DNA from: Acidobacteriota bacterium
GTDB lineage: Bacteria; Acidobacteriota; Vicinamibacteria; Vicinamibacterales; UBA823
DNA length: 18,249 nt
Direction of reading: 5' to 3'
NCBI GenBank assembly: GCA_002720285.1
Contig: PBHT01000039.1
Span: forward strand, 16,707 to 34,955
Shown here: one piece after another, positions 1-6,347 of the stretch
Layout of the letters: every line of letters begins with the position of its first letter
Numbering within the stretch: the stretch's first letter is position 1
Program-made: the position numbers and the translations under genes
Notes under the pieces: generated by a model
The model's input: only the letters and a program-made list of their open reading frames with translations
Database searches by the model: none
Told to the model about the DNA's origin: nothing

Positions 1-729
1 GACGTCGGGTATCAGCGGTGTGGCATTGCTCCCGAGATGACTCAGGCCGTCGCGTTTCTTTCACACGTAACCACCCTGCCAGGACTACGACTCCGGGGAC
101 TCCTCAGTCACGCCGGCCAGAGTTACGACGTAGGTTCCGCGGAGGAACTGGCCGCCGTAGCGAAGGACGAAGCCGAGACGCTACGAACGCTGGCTGACGG
201 GGCACGACAGGCTGGAGTCAAGATCGACGAAATTAGCGTCGGCTCTACCGCCACAGCAATGCTAAGCGCTTCAGAGCCTGACCTTACGGAGCTTCGGCCA
301 GGCAACTACGTCTATTACGATCGTAGTCAGGTTGCCATTGGCTCTGCCTCACTCGACGATTGCGCACTCTCCGTGATGGCGACCGTGGTCAGTAAGCCGG
401 CAAGCAACCGCATCGTTCTCGACTGCGGTAGCAAGACTCTTACGTCAGACACCGGTCGTGGAATGGTCCGCCCGGTGGGCTACGGCGCCGTTTTTGCCAC
501 TCTCGACGAGGCAACACCAGACGACTCACTGCAGATCACACGGCTTTCGGAAGAACACGGGGTCGTAGAAGTGCAGAATGGCGCTACAGCACTAGAACCT
601 GGTGACCGCGTACGCGTTCTGCCGAATCATTCGTGCGTTGTATCGAACCTAGTGGATGCTGTCCAACTCGTCGATGGATGGACAGTCATCGAGACACTCC
701 CAATCGAGGCGCGTGGGAAGATTGTGTAG
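1..729 (+). CDS. D-threonine aldolase / D-serine dehydratase-like PLP enzyme, 5'-truncated by the window
   Basis: The frame is open from base 1, upstream of the first ATG at 37, so the gene starts outside the window and only the C-terminal 242 residues are here. The encoded part matches the alanine-racemase-like fold-III PLP enzymes that cleave or dehydrate D-3-hydroxy amino acids. It shows the end of the TIM barrel (D-G-Y-x-R-x-G at the first codons, then GLLSHAGQSY and VGSTATAM) and the C-terminal beta domain with the metal-binding H-x-C pair (PNHSC, His at 628-630 and Cys at 634-636) followed by N-L-V-D. The PLP lysine lies in the missing N-terminal part. It converges on the MerR gene with a 22-base gap. 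D-threonine aldolase and D-serine dehydratase cannot be told apart from this fragment. Confidence 0.88.
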   Translation, partial: DVGYQRCGIAPEMTQAVAFLSHVTTLPGLRLRGLLSHAGQSYDVGSAEELAAVAKDEAETLRTLADGARQAGVKIDEISVGSTATAMLSASEPDLTELRPGNYVYYDRSQVAIGSASLDDCALSVMATVVSKPASNRIVLDCGSKTLTSDTGRGMVRPVGYGAVFATLDEATPDDSLQITRLSEEHGVVEVQNGATALEPGDRVRVLPNHSCVVSNLVDAVQLVDGWTVIETLPIEARGKIV

Positions 730-751
730 ACGTTAGTGCGTGATCATCGCA

Positions 752-1270
752 TCAGGAACGCTGACGCTTCGTTTTATTGGTCGGCTTTGTCGCATTTCGC
801 CTGGCAGCGAGGCGCTTCTTGGACCGTCGTGGGCGAGCTCGCGTACTGAACTCCTTCAGATCTTCTCTTTCACCAAGCACCAGCAAAGGCTGACTCGGCG
901 CGCGCAGCAGATTGTAGAACTCCCCCTTCAAAGTACGTGCGTACACCTCGCGTCCATCGGTCAGTAACGTAATGTCCCCACCACCGCGGATGGCGTCGTA
1001 GAGCCGTATGTCGAATTGCTGTTTCAGTGTTTTGAGCAGCGCACGAATTTTTTGAACGGAAAAGCCGTGGCGGCGCAAGTCAGCGAGCACAAGGAGCTCA
1101 TACAACTCGACGGGAGAGTACCTCCGCTCAGTGAAGCCCCCAGCAGCAGTCCGCTGCGGTGCCACTGTTGATGTCAGCAGTTTCCGTGCGTCCCACCACT
1201 GCAGTTGGCGGGCAGAAAGCCCCGTCAGCGCGGCGACTTCTCGGGAACTGTAGGTCTTCTTTAGCCGCAC
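752..1270 (-). CDS. MerR-family transcriptional regulator
   Basis: A 172-residue protein with a MerR-type winged helix-turn-helix at the N-terminus: YSSREVAALTGLSARQLQWWDARKLL at about residues 7-32, with R-R-Y-S following near residue 50. The middle region (about 75-130) is not a known metal- or drug-binding domain that I recognise. The C-terminal 35 residues are rich in Arg and Lys and probably disordered or DNA-contacting. The start is GTG at 1268-1270, with GAGAGG about 10 bases upstream. It lies 14 bases after the stop of the pterin dehydratase gene, so the two are probably co-transcribed. Its ligand and targets are unknown. Confidence 0.82.
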   Translation of the reverse strand: MRLKKTYSSREVAALTGLSARQLQWWDARKLLTSTVAPQRTAAGGFTERRYSPVELYELLVLADLRRHGFSVQKIRALLKTLKQQFDIRLYDAIRGGGDITLLTDGREVYARTLKGEFYNLLRAPSQPLLVLGEREDLKEFSTRARPRRSKKRLAARRNATKPTNKTKRQRS

Positions 1271-1284
1271 AGTCAGTCAGCCTC

Positions 1285-1572
1285 TCATTGAGCTTCGGCT
1301 ACCCGGTCGGCCACCCGCGCTCCATCGAAGTCCTTCTGGGTGAGTCCAGACTCGCTATGTGTCACGTAGACCAGCATGACACGTCGAAAGCGAATCATAA
1401 TGTCAGGGTGATGATCGGCACGTTCGGCCTCTATCGCCACACGATTCGCAAACGCTACAGCCTCCAAAAACGATGGGAACGTAAACTCCCTCTGGATGGC
1501 CTGGCCGTCACGAATCCAAGCGGAGAGCGACGCAAGTTGTTCGGTGATCGCTGCGGCCGATAGTCGAGCCAT
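1285..1572 (-). CDS. phhB: pterin-4a-carbinolamine dehydratase
   Basis: A 95-residue protein of the usual length for this family. It dehydrates 4a-hydroxytetrahydropterin, normally to recycle the cofactor of aromatic amino acid hydroxylases; many bacteria without such a hydroxylase keep it, possibly for other pterins such as molybdopterin. The diagnostic motif is present: D-H-H-P-D-I at residues 53-58, then V-x-L-V-Y-V-T-H and GLT-x-x-D-x-x-x-A near the C-terminus. The start is ATG at 1570-1572 with no clear Shine-Dalgarno. The MerR regulator follows 14 bases downstream. No aromatic amino acid hydroxylase is visible in the window, so the pterin substrate is open. Confidence 0.9.
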   Translation of the reverse strand: MARLSAAAITEQLASLSAWIRDGQAIQREFTFPSFLEAVAFANRVAIEAERADHHPDIMIRFRRVMLVYVTHSESGLTQKDFDGARVADRVAEAQ

Positions 1573-1685
1573 AAATCAGTGCCGTAGGTCCCCGTAATGA
1601 GAACAACGAGTTCCGCTCGCATCCAGGACCCACATGTTAGGCAATCCTATAGCAGTCCTCTGCCACTATTAAATCGGGTGCCTCT

Positions 1686-2150
1686 CTATTCTTCTGTCAC
1701 ATCGGCTGTGATCACAATCTTAATACAGCTACGGACGCTCACGGCGGCCGGGCATTTACTCTCGTGAGTTGTCAGCGCACGATCAGCCGCTGCGCGGGTG
1801 CCTGCGGGAATCTTGAGTGTGTAACGAACTCGGATCTCGGTGATACGCAGAATCTTGTCGACCGCTTCAATGTCGCCTTCCACGGCGGCCGTGAGACAGC
1901 CGTCACCAGACGGGATCTGGCGCACTTCCAGTGCGCCGGCCAGGGTGCCAAGCAGTCAACCACCAACCGCCGCAATTAAATGATCAAGCGTGGCTGGCAA
2001 CTCCTCGTCAGGTTCGATACCGTAGAACTTCTTGATGCCGCCATGAATGCCGAAGCGGATTGGGGCCTTAAAGTTTTCGACGTACGCGTGCCGAAGTGAA
2101 CCCTTAATCTTCTCTAAGCGTATTCGGCTGGTGTGAATGAGCTCCGCCAC
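1686..2150 (-). CDS. OsmC-family peroxiredoxin, selenoprotein candidate with in-frame UGA (Sec65)
   Basis: Read through one UGA at 1956-1958, this is a single 154-residue OsmC-like protein, the normal family length. OsmC/Ohr proteins reduce organic and hydrogen peroxides with two conserved cysteines. The family motif around the first one is (L/V)-(A)-x-(V)-G-G-C-L; here it reads L-I-A-A-V-G-G-UGA-L-L-G-T-L-A-G, with UGA at the cysteine position (residue 65). The second is intact: Cys133 in SKCPAAVS. The spacing of 68 is close to that in E. coli OsmC. Both halves are in the same frame with no indel, and family identity continues directly after UGA (GDIEAVDKILRITEI). The start is GTG at 2148-2150 behind AAGGAGG, 5 bases away. 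A SECIS-like hairpin follows the UGA. The alternative, a nonsense mutation, needs the stop to have hit this codon by chance. Recoding itself is inference. Confidence 0.85.
1919..1937 (-). promoter_or_regulatory. bacterial SECIS-like hairpin downstream of the OsmC UGA codon
   Basis: On the minus strand the RNA GGCGCAC-UGGAA-GUGCGCC folds into a perfect 7-bp stem (1931-1937 with 1919-1925) and a 5-nt loop (1926-1930) with G at its second and third positions. There are 25 nt between the UGA and the loop. Bacterial SECIS elements are short stem-loops just inside the coding region with a conserved G near the start of the apical loop, roughly 16 to 37 nt after UGA, which bind SelB. The element fits this form. 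It lies in the coding sequence (residues Gly-Ala-Leu-Glu-Val-Arg). Confidence 0.75.
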
Positions 2151-2155
2151 ATCAC

Positions 2156-2162
2156 CCTCCTT
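2156..2162 (-). promoter_or_regulatory. strong Shine-Dalgarno of the OsmC gene
   Basis: AAGGAGG, 5 bases upstream of the GTG at 2148-2150. It decides the start codon of the OsmC-like gene and argues that the gene is still translated. Confidence 0.8.
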
Positions 2163-2171
2163 ATGATCGAG

Positions 2172-2178
2172 TTATAAT
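2172..2178. promoter_or_regulatory. overlapping divergent -10 elements between OsmC and phosphatase genes
   Basis: The two start codons are only 36 bases apart. TATAAT at 2173-2178 reads as a consensus -10 on the plus strand, with the phosphatase ATG only 8 bases after it and no Shine-Dalgarno, suggesting a leaderless or near-leaderless mRNA. The same TTATAA palindrome (2172-2177) can serve as TATAAC on the minus strand for the OsmC gene. I see no good -35 for either direction, and function is inferred. Confidence 0.45.
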
Positions 2179-2186
2179 TCTAAGCT

Positions 2187-2723
2187 ATGCGATTTCAAAA
2201 CGTTACACATTCCATGTTTCTGATGCTCGTTCTAATAACCCCGATCTCCCTTAGCGCACAAGAGCTGACAAAGGAAGAGATTCCGGGGATTCGAAACTAC
2301 ACCCAAGTGAATGCGACAGTCGCATGCGCTGGAGCCACTACACTGGAAGCACTCGAGGAAGTGCGGCGGCGGGGGTTTGTATCCGTTGTCAACTTCCGCA
2401 CCGAAGGTGAAAACGGCGCCACCAACCCGGGTGAAGCATCCGAAAAAGCCTCAGAACTCGGATTGAAGTATTTTCATATTCCATTTCGGTCTCCCGAGGC
2501 CTGGGCTGGGGCTGCCGAACAGTTCCTTGAGGTCATTGCCAACCCGGATAATCAACCGACATTCATTCACTGCGGGTCGGCCAATCGCGTTGGGGGAATG
2601 TGGTTGATCAAACGGGTCAAACTTGACGATTGGGATATTGAAAGCGCCACGGCTGAAGCTGAGGTGATTGGTCTCCGGTCCCCTGCGCTAAGAGAATTCG
2701 CCATTGAATATGTCCGCCAGTGA
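2187..2723 (+). CDS. secreted protein tyrosine / dual-specificity phosphatase-like protein (DUF442-like)
   Basis: A 178-residue protein with a signal peptide (hydrophobic residues 9-23, cleavage likely near SLSA-QE), so it probably acts in the periplasm. The catalytic loop is F-I-H-C-G-S-A-N-R-V-G-G-M-W at residues 126-139, a cysteine phosphatase P-loop of the shorter C-x4-R type (Cys129, Arg134) found in the beta-lactamase-hydrolase-like (DUF442/TIGR01244) group, instead of the C-x5-R of classical PTPs. The V-V-N-F-R strand with a following acidic turn at about 67-75 fits the family too. The ATG lies 8 bases after a TATAAT box and has no Shine-Dalgarno. The 3' end overlaps the decarboxylase start by 14 bases, implying co-transcription. 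The substrate is unknown. Confidence 0.85.
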   Translation: MRFQNVTHSMFLMLVLITPISLSAQELTKEEIPGIRNYTQVNATVACAGATTLEALEEVRRRGFVSVVNFRTEGENGATNPGEASEKASELGLKYFHIPFRSPEAWAGAAEQFLEVIANPDNQPTFIHCGSANRVGGMWLIKRVKLDDWDIESATAEAEVIGLRSPALREFAIEYVRQ

Positions 2724-4239
2724 CCGTGACCTAACGGGCGGAAGTGTTTCGAACGATCCCGAAACAAAAAGTCCGCCTGAAGTCAGCCCGCCCACCCTCG
2801 GAGATATGGATGCCGACGCCTTCCGGCGCCACGGACAGCGCACCCTAGACTGGATCGCTGAGTATCTTCGCGACTCTGAGCGCTATCCGGTGATGGCACG
2901 TGTTGGCCCTGGCGACGTTCGTGCCGCGCTACCCTCCACGCCACCACAGCGGGGCGAAACATTTGAGGCGATTTTCGACGACTTCGAAAAAATCATCACG
3001 CCCGGCCTCACGCACTGGAATCACCCAGGGTTCTTCGCCTACTTCGCTACTAGCAGCAGTGCACCGGGCATTATCGGAGAATTACTTGCCGCGGCCCTCA
3101 ACCAGAATGCCATGCTGTGGCGGACATCACCTGCCGCGACTGAGTTAGAAGCACTTACCCTCGACTGGCTCCGGCAACTTGTAGGCCTGCCTGACGGCTT
3201 CGAGGGTGTCATATACGATACGGCGTCGGTGAGCACGCTGCACGCGCTGGCAGCTGCGCGTGAGGCCGTAATACCCAATGTCCGGGACCAGGGCCTCGTC
3301 GGCAGGAGCGACCTAACTGGCATTCGGGTGTATTGCTCCGAACAAGCACATTCCTCGCTCGACAAGGCCATGATCCTGCTCGGCCTCGGTCAATCTGCGC
3401 TTCGAAAGATTCCAGTCGATACAGACCTTCGAATGCGACCGGAAGTTTTGGCCGAGGCTATAGCTGAAGATCGTGCTTCTGGATGCGTCCCAATGGCCGT
3501 GGTCGCAACCGTCGGCACCACGATCTCCACGAGTGTTGACCCTGTACCTGCCATCGCACGAATATGCACAGCGGAACAAATCTGGCTACATGTCGACGCT
3601 GCCTACGCCGGCGTCGCGGCCATGGTGCCAAGTTGTGCACACATTCTCGACGGATGCGACGAGGCCGATTCGGTTGTTATGAATCCACACAAGTGGCTAT
3701 TCACCCCCGTCGACCTGAGTGCTCTGTTCTCGCGTCGGATGGACATGGTGAAGGCGGCGTTCTCGTTAACTCCGGAATATCTTCGCACTGCCGAGGGCGA
3801 CCGAGTGCGCAACCTTATGGACATGGGCATTCAGCTCGGACGCCGTTTCCGTGCGCTCAAGCTCTGGATGGTGTTGCGCCACTTCGGGGCTGAGGGTATC
3901 CGCCAACGACTAGCTGAGCATATGCGTCTCGCACGCCTCTTTGCGGAATGGGTTGACGCGCACAACGATTTTGAGCGTTTGGCACCGGTACCATTTAGTG
4001 TCGTCTGCTTCCGGGCCAAGCCCGCCGGTATGGGCACGGATGAAGCTGAACTTGAACGGTTTAATATCAAACTCCTTGACGCACTGAATGCGTCTGGTGA
4101 GATTTTTCTTTCGCAGGGTAAACTGGAGGGCCGCTACGTGATCCGCCTCGCAATCGGCCACATTCGGACAGCTGAACAGCACGTCGCCCGCGCCTGGGAA
4201 CTCATCCAACAGCATACTCAAGTACTTACCGGCCACTAA
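2710..4239 (+). CDS. PLP-dependent group II amino-acid decarboxylase (aromatic-L-amino-acid decarboxylase family)
   Basis: About 509 residues, the normal length for aromatic-amino-acid decarboxylases. It shows the N-terminal family start (DADAFRRHGQRTLDWIAEYL), the substrate/PLP-site region H-W-N-H-P-G-F-F-A-Y-F, the PLP aspartate in HVDAAYAG (Asp296) and the Schiff-base lysine in NPHKWLF (Lys328); the 32-residue spacing of the two matches animal DOPA decarboxylase. SLTPEYLR follows. I chose ATG at 2710; an in-frame TTG at 2704 would add two residues. The start overlaps the end of the phosphatase gene, suggesting translational coupling. The amino acid decarboxylated (Phe/Tyr/Trp/DOPA or another) cannot be fixed from the sequence. 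The gene converges on modC, 42 bases away. Confidence 0.92.
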   Translation: MSASDRDLTGGSVSNDPETKSPPEVSPPTLGDMDADAFRRHGQRTLDWIAEYLRDSERYPVMARVGPGDVRAALPSTPPQRGETFEAIFDDFEKIITPGLTHWNHPGFFAYFATSSSAPGIIGELLAAALNQNAMLWRTSPAATELEALTLDWLRQLVGLPDGFEGVIYDTASVSTLHALAAAREAVIPNVRDQGLVGRSDLTGIRVYCSEQAHSSLDKAMILLGLGQSALRKIPVDTDLRMRPEVLAEAIAEDRASGCVPMAVVATVGTTISTSVDPVPAIARICTAEQIWLHVDAAYAGVAAMVPSCAHILDGCDEADSVVMNPHKWLFTPVDLSALFSRRMDMVKAAFSLTPEYLRTAEGDRVRNLMDMGIQLGRRFRALKLWMVLRHFGAEGIRQRLAEHMRLARLFAEWVDAHNDFERLAPVPFSVVCFRAKPAGMGTDEAELERFNIKLLDALNASGEIFLSQGKLEGRYVIRLAIGHIRTAEQHVARAWELIQQHTQVLTGH

Positions 4240-4281
4240 TTTCAACACCCGATGTGCAGTTACTAGTCGGCCCGCGAAATG

Positions 4282-4950
4282 CTACACGCGCGGTAAGATG
4301 TCCTTTGAAGGACCGCTCGCCATAACGCAACCGTTGTCGAGTTGAACTACCCAGTCAGTGAGCATCAACACTTCGTCGGCACGGTGGGACACGTAAAGCA
4401 TTGGAATGTTAAATTCGTCATGCACGCGAACGAGATACTGCATTACGCGTCGTTGCAGTGCCACATCAAGCGCGCTAAGAGGTTCGTCTAGCAACAACAT
4501 TCGGGATCCCGCCATGAGGGCACGAGCGATCGCTGTGCGCTTTTGTTCACCACCTGACAGTTGCTCCACTCGCCGCTCCACAAGAGGTTCAAGATCAAGC
4601 ACGGCAAGAACTCGGGCGAGGTCTTCCATCGGCGCACCGTGAGCACCATAAGTCACATTCTGCCGAACATTCATATGCGGAAACAGTGCGACCTCCTGCG
4701 GTACGTAGCCGATACAACGGTGCCGTGCTGGCACGTCGACACCGTTGTCTGAACCGAAGAGCGTCCTATCGCCCACCGCAATACGCCCTCTCTCTGGCTG
4801 CCGTAAACCCGCAACGGCTTCGAGCACCGTCGTCTTGCCTGCACCGGACGGGCCGTAGAGCGCGATCGCGTCGGCTTCAATCCTTTCATCTATTTCGACT
4901 GAGAATTCACCCTGCTGAAGCGTGAACTCGAGGGTTAACGAAAATGACAT
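4282..4950 (-). CDS. modC: molybdate ABC transporter ATP-binding protein, short form without MOP domain
   Basis: A 222-residue ABC ATPase with Walker A GPSGAGKTT (33-41), Q-loop VPQE (83-86), signature LSGGEQ (131-136), Walker B MLLLDEP (151-157) and the H-loop histidine in YVSHRADE. GPSGAGKTT with LF-x-H-x(2)-V-x-x-N-V is typical of ModC. It would energise molybdate or tungstate uptake through the ModB permease. Full-length ModC is about 350 residues with a C-terminal MOP/TOBE domain; this one stops right after the ATPase. I chose ATG at 4948-4950, 7 bases after the modB stop; an in-frame TTG at 5002-5004 would add 18 residues overlapping modB but gives no family match there. Confidence 0.87.
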   Translation of the reverse strand: MSFSLTLEFTLQQGEFSVEIDERIEADAIALYGPSGAGKTTVLEAVAGLRQPERGRIAVGDRTLFGSDNGVDVPARHRCIGYVPQEVALFPHMNVRQNVTYGAHGAPMEDLARVLAVLDLEPLVERRVEQLSGGEQKRTAIARALMAGSRMLLLDEPLSALDVALQRRVMQYLVRVHDEFNIPMLYVSHRADEVLMLTDWVVQLDNGCVMASGPSKDILPRV

Positions 4951-4957
4951 TTCAGAG

Positions 4958-5614
4958 TTAGGGTCGCGCAAGACGATTCGAGAACCATAGGGAACCGAAC
5001 GCAATCACGATGGACGCCAGCATTAAGCTAGTCGCGGCAGCATCATTCCCCACCTCGGTATAGAAATAGATTCCCGACGCGATCGTACGGGTCGACCCTG
5101 GCATGTTCCCAGCCAACATCATCGTTGCCCCAAACTCACCGACCGCGCGGGAGAACGCCAGTAGAACGCCGGCCAGCACACCACGGCCGGCCATGGGTAA
5201 GCTCACGGTGAAAAAGATTCTGAGCGGTCCAGCACCCAATGACGCAGCTATTTGCTCGTAACGTCGGTCGACCTGTTCAAACGCGCCGCGTGCCGCACGC
5301 ACGAGGAGTGGCAATCCCATCACTGCCATCGCTAGGATGACCGCCTTCCAAGTGAATATGACCTCGAGACCCACCGATTCTGCAACCCGGCCGAAGAGCC
5401 CACGTCGGCCGAAGAGCCGGAGAAGGATGAGCCCAGTCGCAACCGGTGGAATCACTAGCGGTAACATCACCAGCGTCTCAAGGGCAGTAAAACCACGGAA
5501 CCGATGTCGTGCGAACAACCAGGCAAGCACGATCCCAGGCGGCAACATGACCAAGGTTGCAACCACCGCCATAGTGAGCGTAAACACAGCAACTTGCCAA
5601 ACGTCGTCCGCCAT
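4958..5614 (-). CDS. modB: molybdate ABC transporter permease
   Basis: A 218-residue integral membrane protein with about five membrane segments. It has the binding-protein-dependent permease EAA loop at ASLGAGPLRIFFTVSLP and the ModB hallmark EFGATMMLAGNMPG followed by T-R-T-I-A-S-G-I-Y. It forms the channel for molybdate or tungstate (sulfate permeases CysT/CysW are related, but the AGNMPG-type motif and the TOBE regulator next door favour molybdate). The ATG at 5612-5614 shares one base with the TAA of the preceding small ORF (TAATG), and modC starts 7 bases after its stop, so the three frames form one operon read on the minus strand. Confidence 0.9.
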   Translation of the reverse strand: MADDVWQVAVFTLTMAVVATLVMLPPGIVLAWLFARHRFRGFTALETLVMLPLVIPPVATGLILLRLFGRRGLFGRVAESVGLEVIFTWKAVILAMAVMGLPLLVRAARGAFEQVDRRYEQIAASLGAGPLRIFFTVSLPMAGRGVLAGVLLAFSRAVGEFGATMMLAGNMPGSTRTIASGIYFYTEVGNDAAATSLMLASIVIAFGSLWFSNRLARP

Positions 5615-5724
5615 TAGTCGTTCTCATCCACGCAGCCCAGCACAATGAACCCGGCGGTTGGGAAAACCAGCCCTAGCATGAAGGTTCCTAAGAAAAGTGG
5701 CCGCCGCAACAGTGTTTGTTGCAT
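5614..5724 (-). CDS. small lipoprotein-signal-like ORF upstream of modB, possible modA remnant
   Basis: A 36-codon ORF that has one hydrophobic segment after an L-L-R-R-P start and ends G-F-I-V-L-G-C-V-D-E-N-D. V-L-G-C is a plausible lipobox, so it resembles a lipoprotein signal peptide with only six mature residues. The ATG at 5722-5724 is preceded by GGGG at 5 bases. Its TAA overlaps the modB ATG by one base. It occupies the position where modA, the molybdate-binding protein, normally sits. It may be a deleted modA that kept the signal peptide and the coupling to modB, a real small membrane protein, or a chance ORF; the sequence alone does not decide. Confidence 0.45.
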   Translation of the reverse strand: MQQTLLRRPLFLGTFMLGLVFPTAGFIVLGCVDEND

Positions 5725-5827
5725 GCTTGCCCCGCGGGAAGACAGGTGTTCACAAAAGAAAATCTGGCTCTTTTCATCCACTAGGAGTCAAATCGACTTG
5801 CCTTAATTTTGTAATCATTTTAATATT

Positions 5828-5864
5828 ATTTAGATTGATTTAACAATCGATTTAGATTGATTTA
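5828..5864 (+). repeat. AT-rich direct repeats (iterons) before the HTH-TOBE gene, likely operator
   Basis: The 15-mer ATTTAGATTGATTTA occurs identically at 5828-5842 and 5850-5864, 22 bases apart, about two helical turns. A related AT(T/C)GATTTA core occurs three times (5834, 5846, 5856). The repeats end one base before the ATG at 5866 and lie between the divergent regulator and modB operon, so they may be the binding sites of the regulator encoded next to them. Confidence 0.6.
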
Positions 5865-5865
5865 T

Positions 5866-6321
5866 ATGTTCTTGACTGTCCGACAAGCAGCTGGACGGCT
5901 TGGGGTGAGCTACTCCACGCTCAAACAGTGGATCTTCAAGGGAAGTGTCCGAACAACACGCACTGAAGGTGGTCACCATCGGATTGCTGAGATGGAGGTT
6001 GAACGCCTACTGGCCAAGCAGGGCCATCTGCCAACTTCAAAAAAAGTTTCAACGATCGGAAATGGAACACTCGTTGCGGTCAGTGGGCGCAACCAGCTAC
6101 GCGGGATCGTCGACGAAATCCGCCTGGAAGGGTTATTGGCACAGGTACAGCTGCGGGTTGGCGATCAGGTATTGACAGCTATCATCACGCGTGACGCGGT
6201 TTCGGCCCTCAAACTCCGTCGAGGGAGCGCAGCCACAGCATTGATTAAATCCACGGAGGTAATGATCGCACGGGAAGCCGAACCCCCACCGCTACGCCAA
6301 CAAAGGGCGAAGAAGGCGTAG
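5866..6321 (+). CDS. HTH-TOBE molybdate-responsive regulator
   Basis: A 151-residue protein with two domains. Residues 3-50 are a MerR/excisionase-type helix-turn-helix (LTVRQAAGRLGVSYSTLKQW, then T-E-G-G-H-H-R-I). Residues about 72-135 form a TOBE/Mop domain, the small beta-barrel that binds molybdate or tungstate (RNQLRGIVDEI, then VTAIIT-like strand and ALIKSTEVMI). The tail is rich in basic residues. Proteins of this architecture commonly sit beside mod genes as alternatives to ModE. The ATG at 5866 is favoured; a TTG at 5857 would add three residues. No Shine-Dalgarno is visible and the iterons abut the start. The divergent modBC operon is its most likely target, which is inference from position. 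Confidence 0.85.
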   Translation: MFLTVRQAAGRLGVSYSTLKQWIFKGSVRTTRTEGGHHRIAEMEVERLLAKQGHLPTSKKVSTIGNGTLVAVSGRNQLRGIVDEIRLEGLLAQVQLRVGDQVLTAIITRDAVSALKLRRGSAATALIKSTEVMIAREAEPPPLRQQRAKKA

Positions 6322-6347
6322 ATCAAGAAACCTAAGGTATCTATATC

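Noticed and set aside
1159..1563. 134-codon plus-strand frame over the MerR and pterin dehydratase genes
   Set aside because: It is antisense to two recognised genes and has no domain.
1640..1670. Hairpin after the OsmC stop (minus strand) as a terminator or second SECIS
   Set aside because: The 7-bp stem holds two G-U pairs, has no U run and lies outside the coding region beyond usual SECIS spacing.
1772..1975. Open frame on the minus strand across the UGA region
   Set aside because: It is a different frame within the OsmC gene with no family resemblance; a shadow.
1686..2150. OsmC gene as a pseudogene or as two separate genes
   Set aside because: The only lesion is a UGA exactly at the catalytic cysteine, with both halves intact, in frame, a strong ribosome site and a SECIS-like hairpin after it. 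The candidate start of the second half (GTG at 1923-1925) has no ribosome site of its own.
3313..3579. Antisense frames inside the decarboxylase gene
   Set aside because: All lie opposite a full-length family member and have low-complexity composition.
5002..5004. TTG as modC start
   Set aside because: It overlaps modB by 47 bases and adds residues unlike ModC; ATG at 4950 fits the family.
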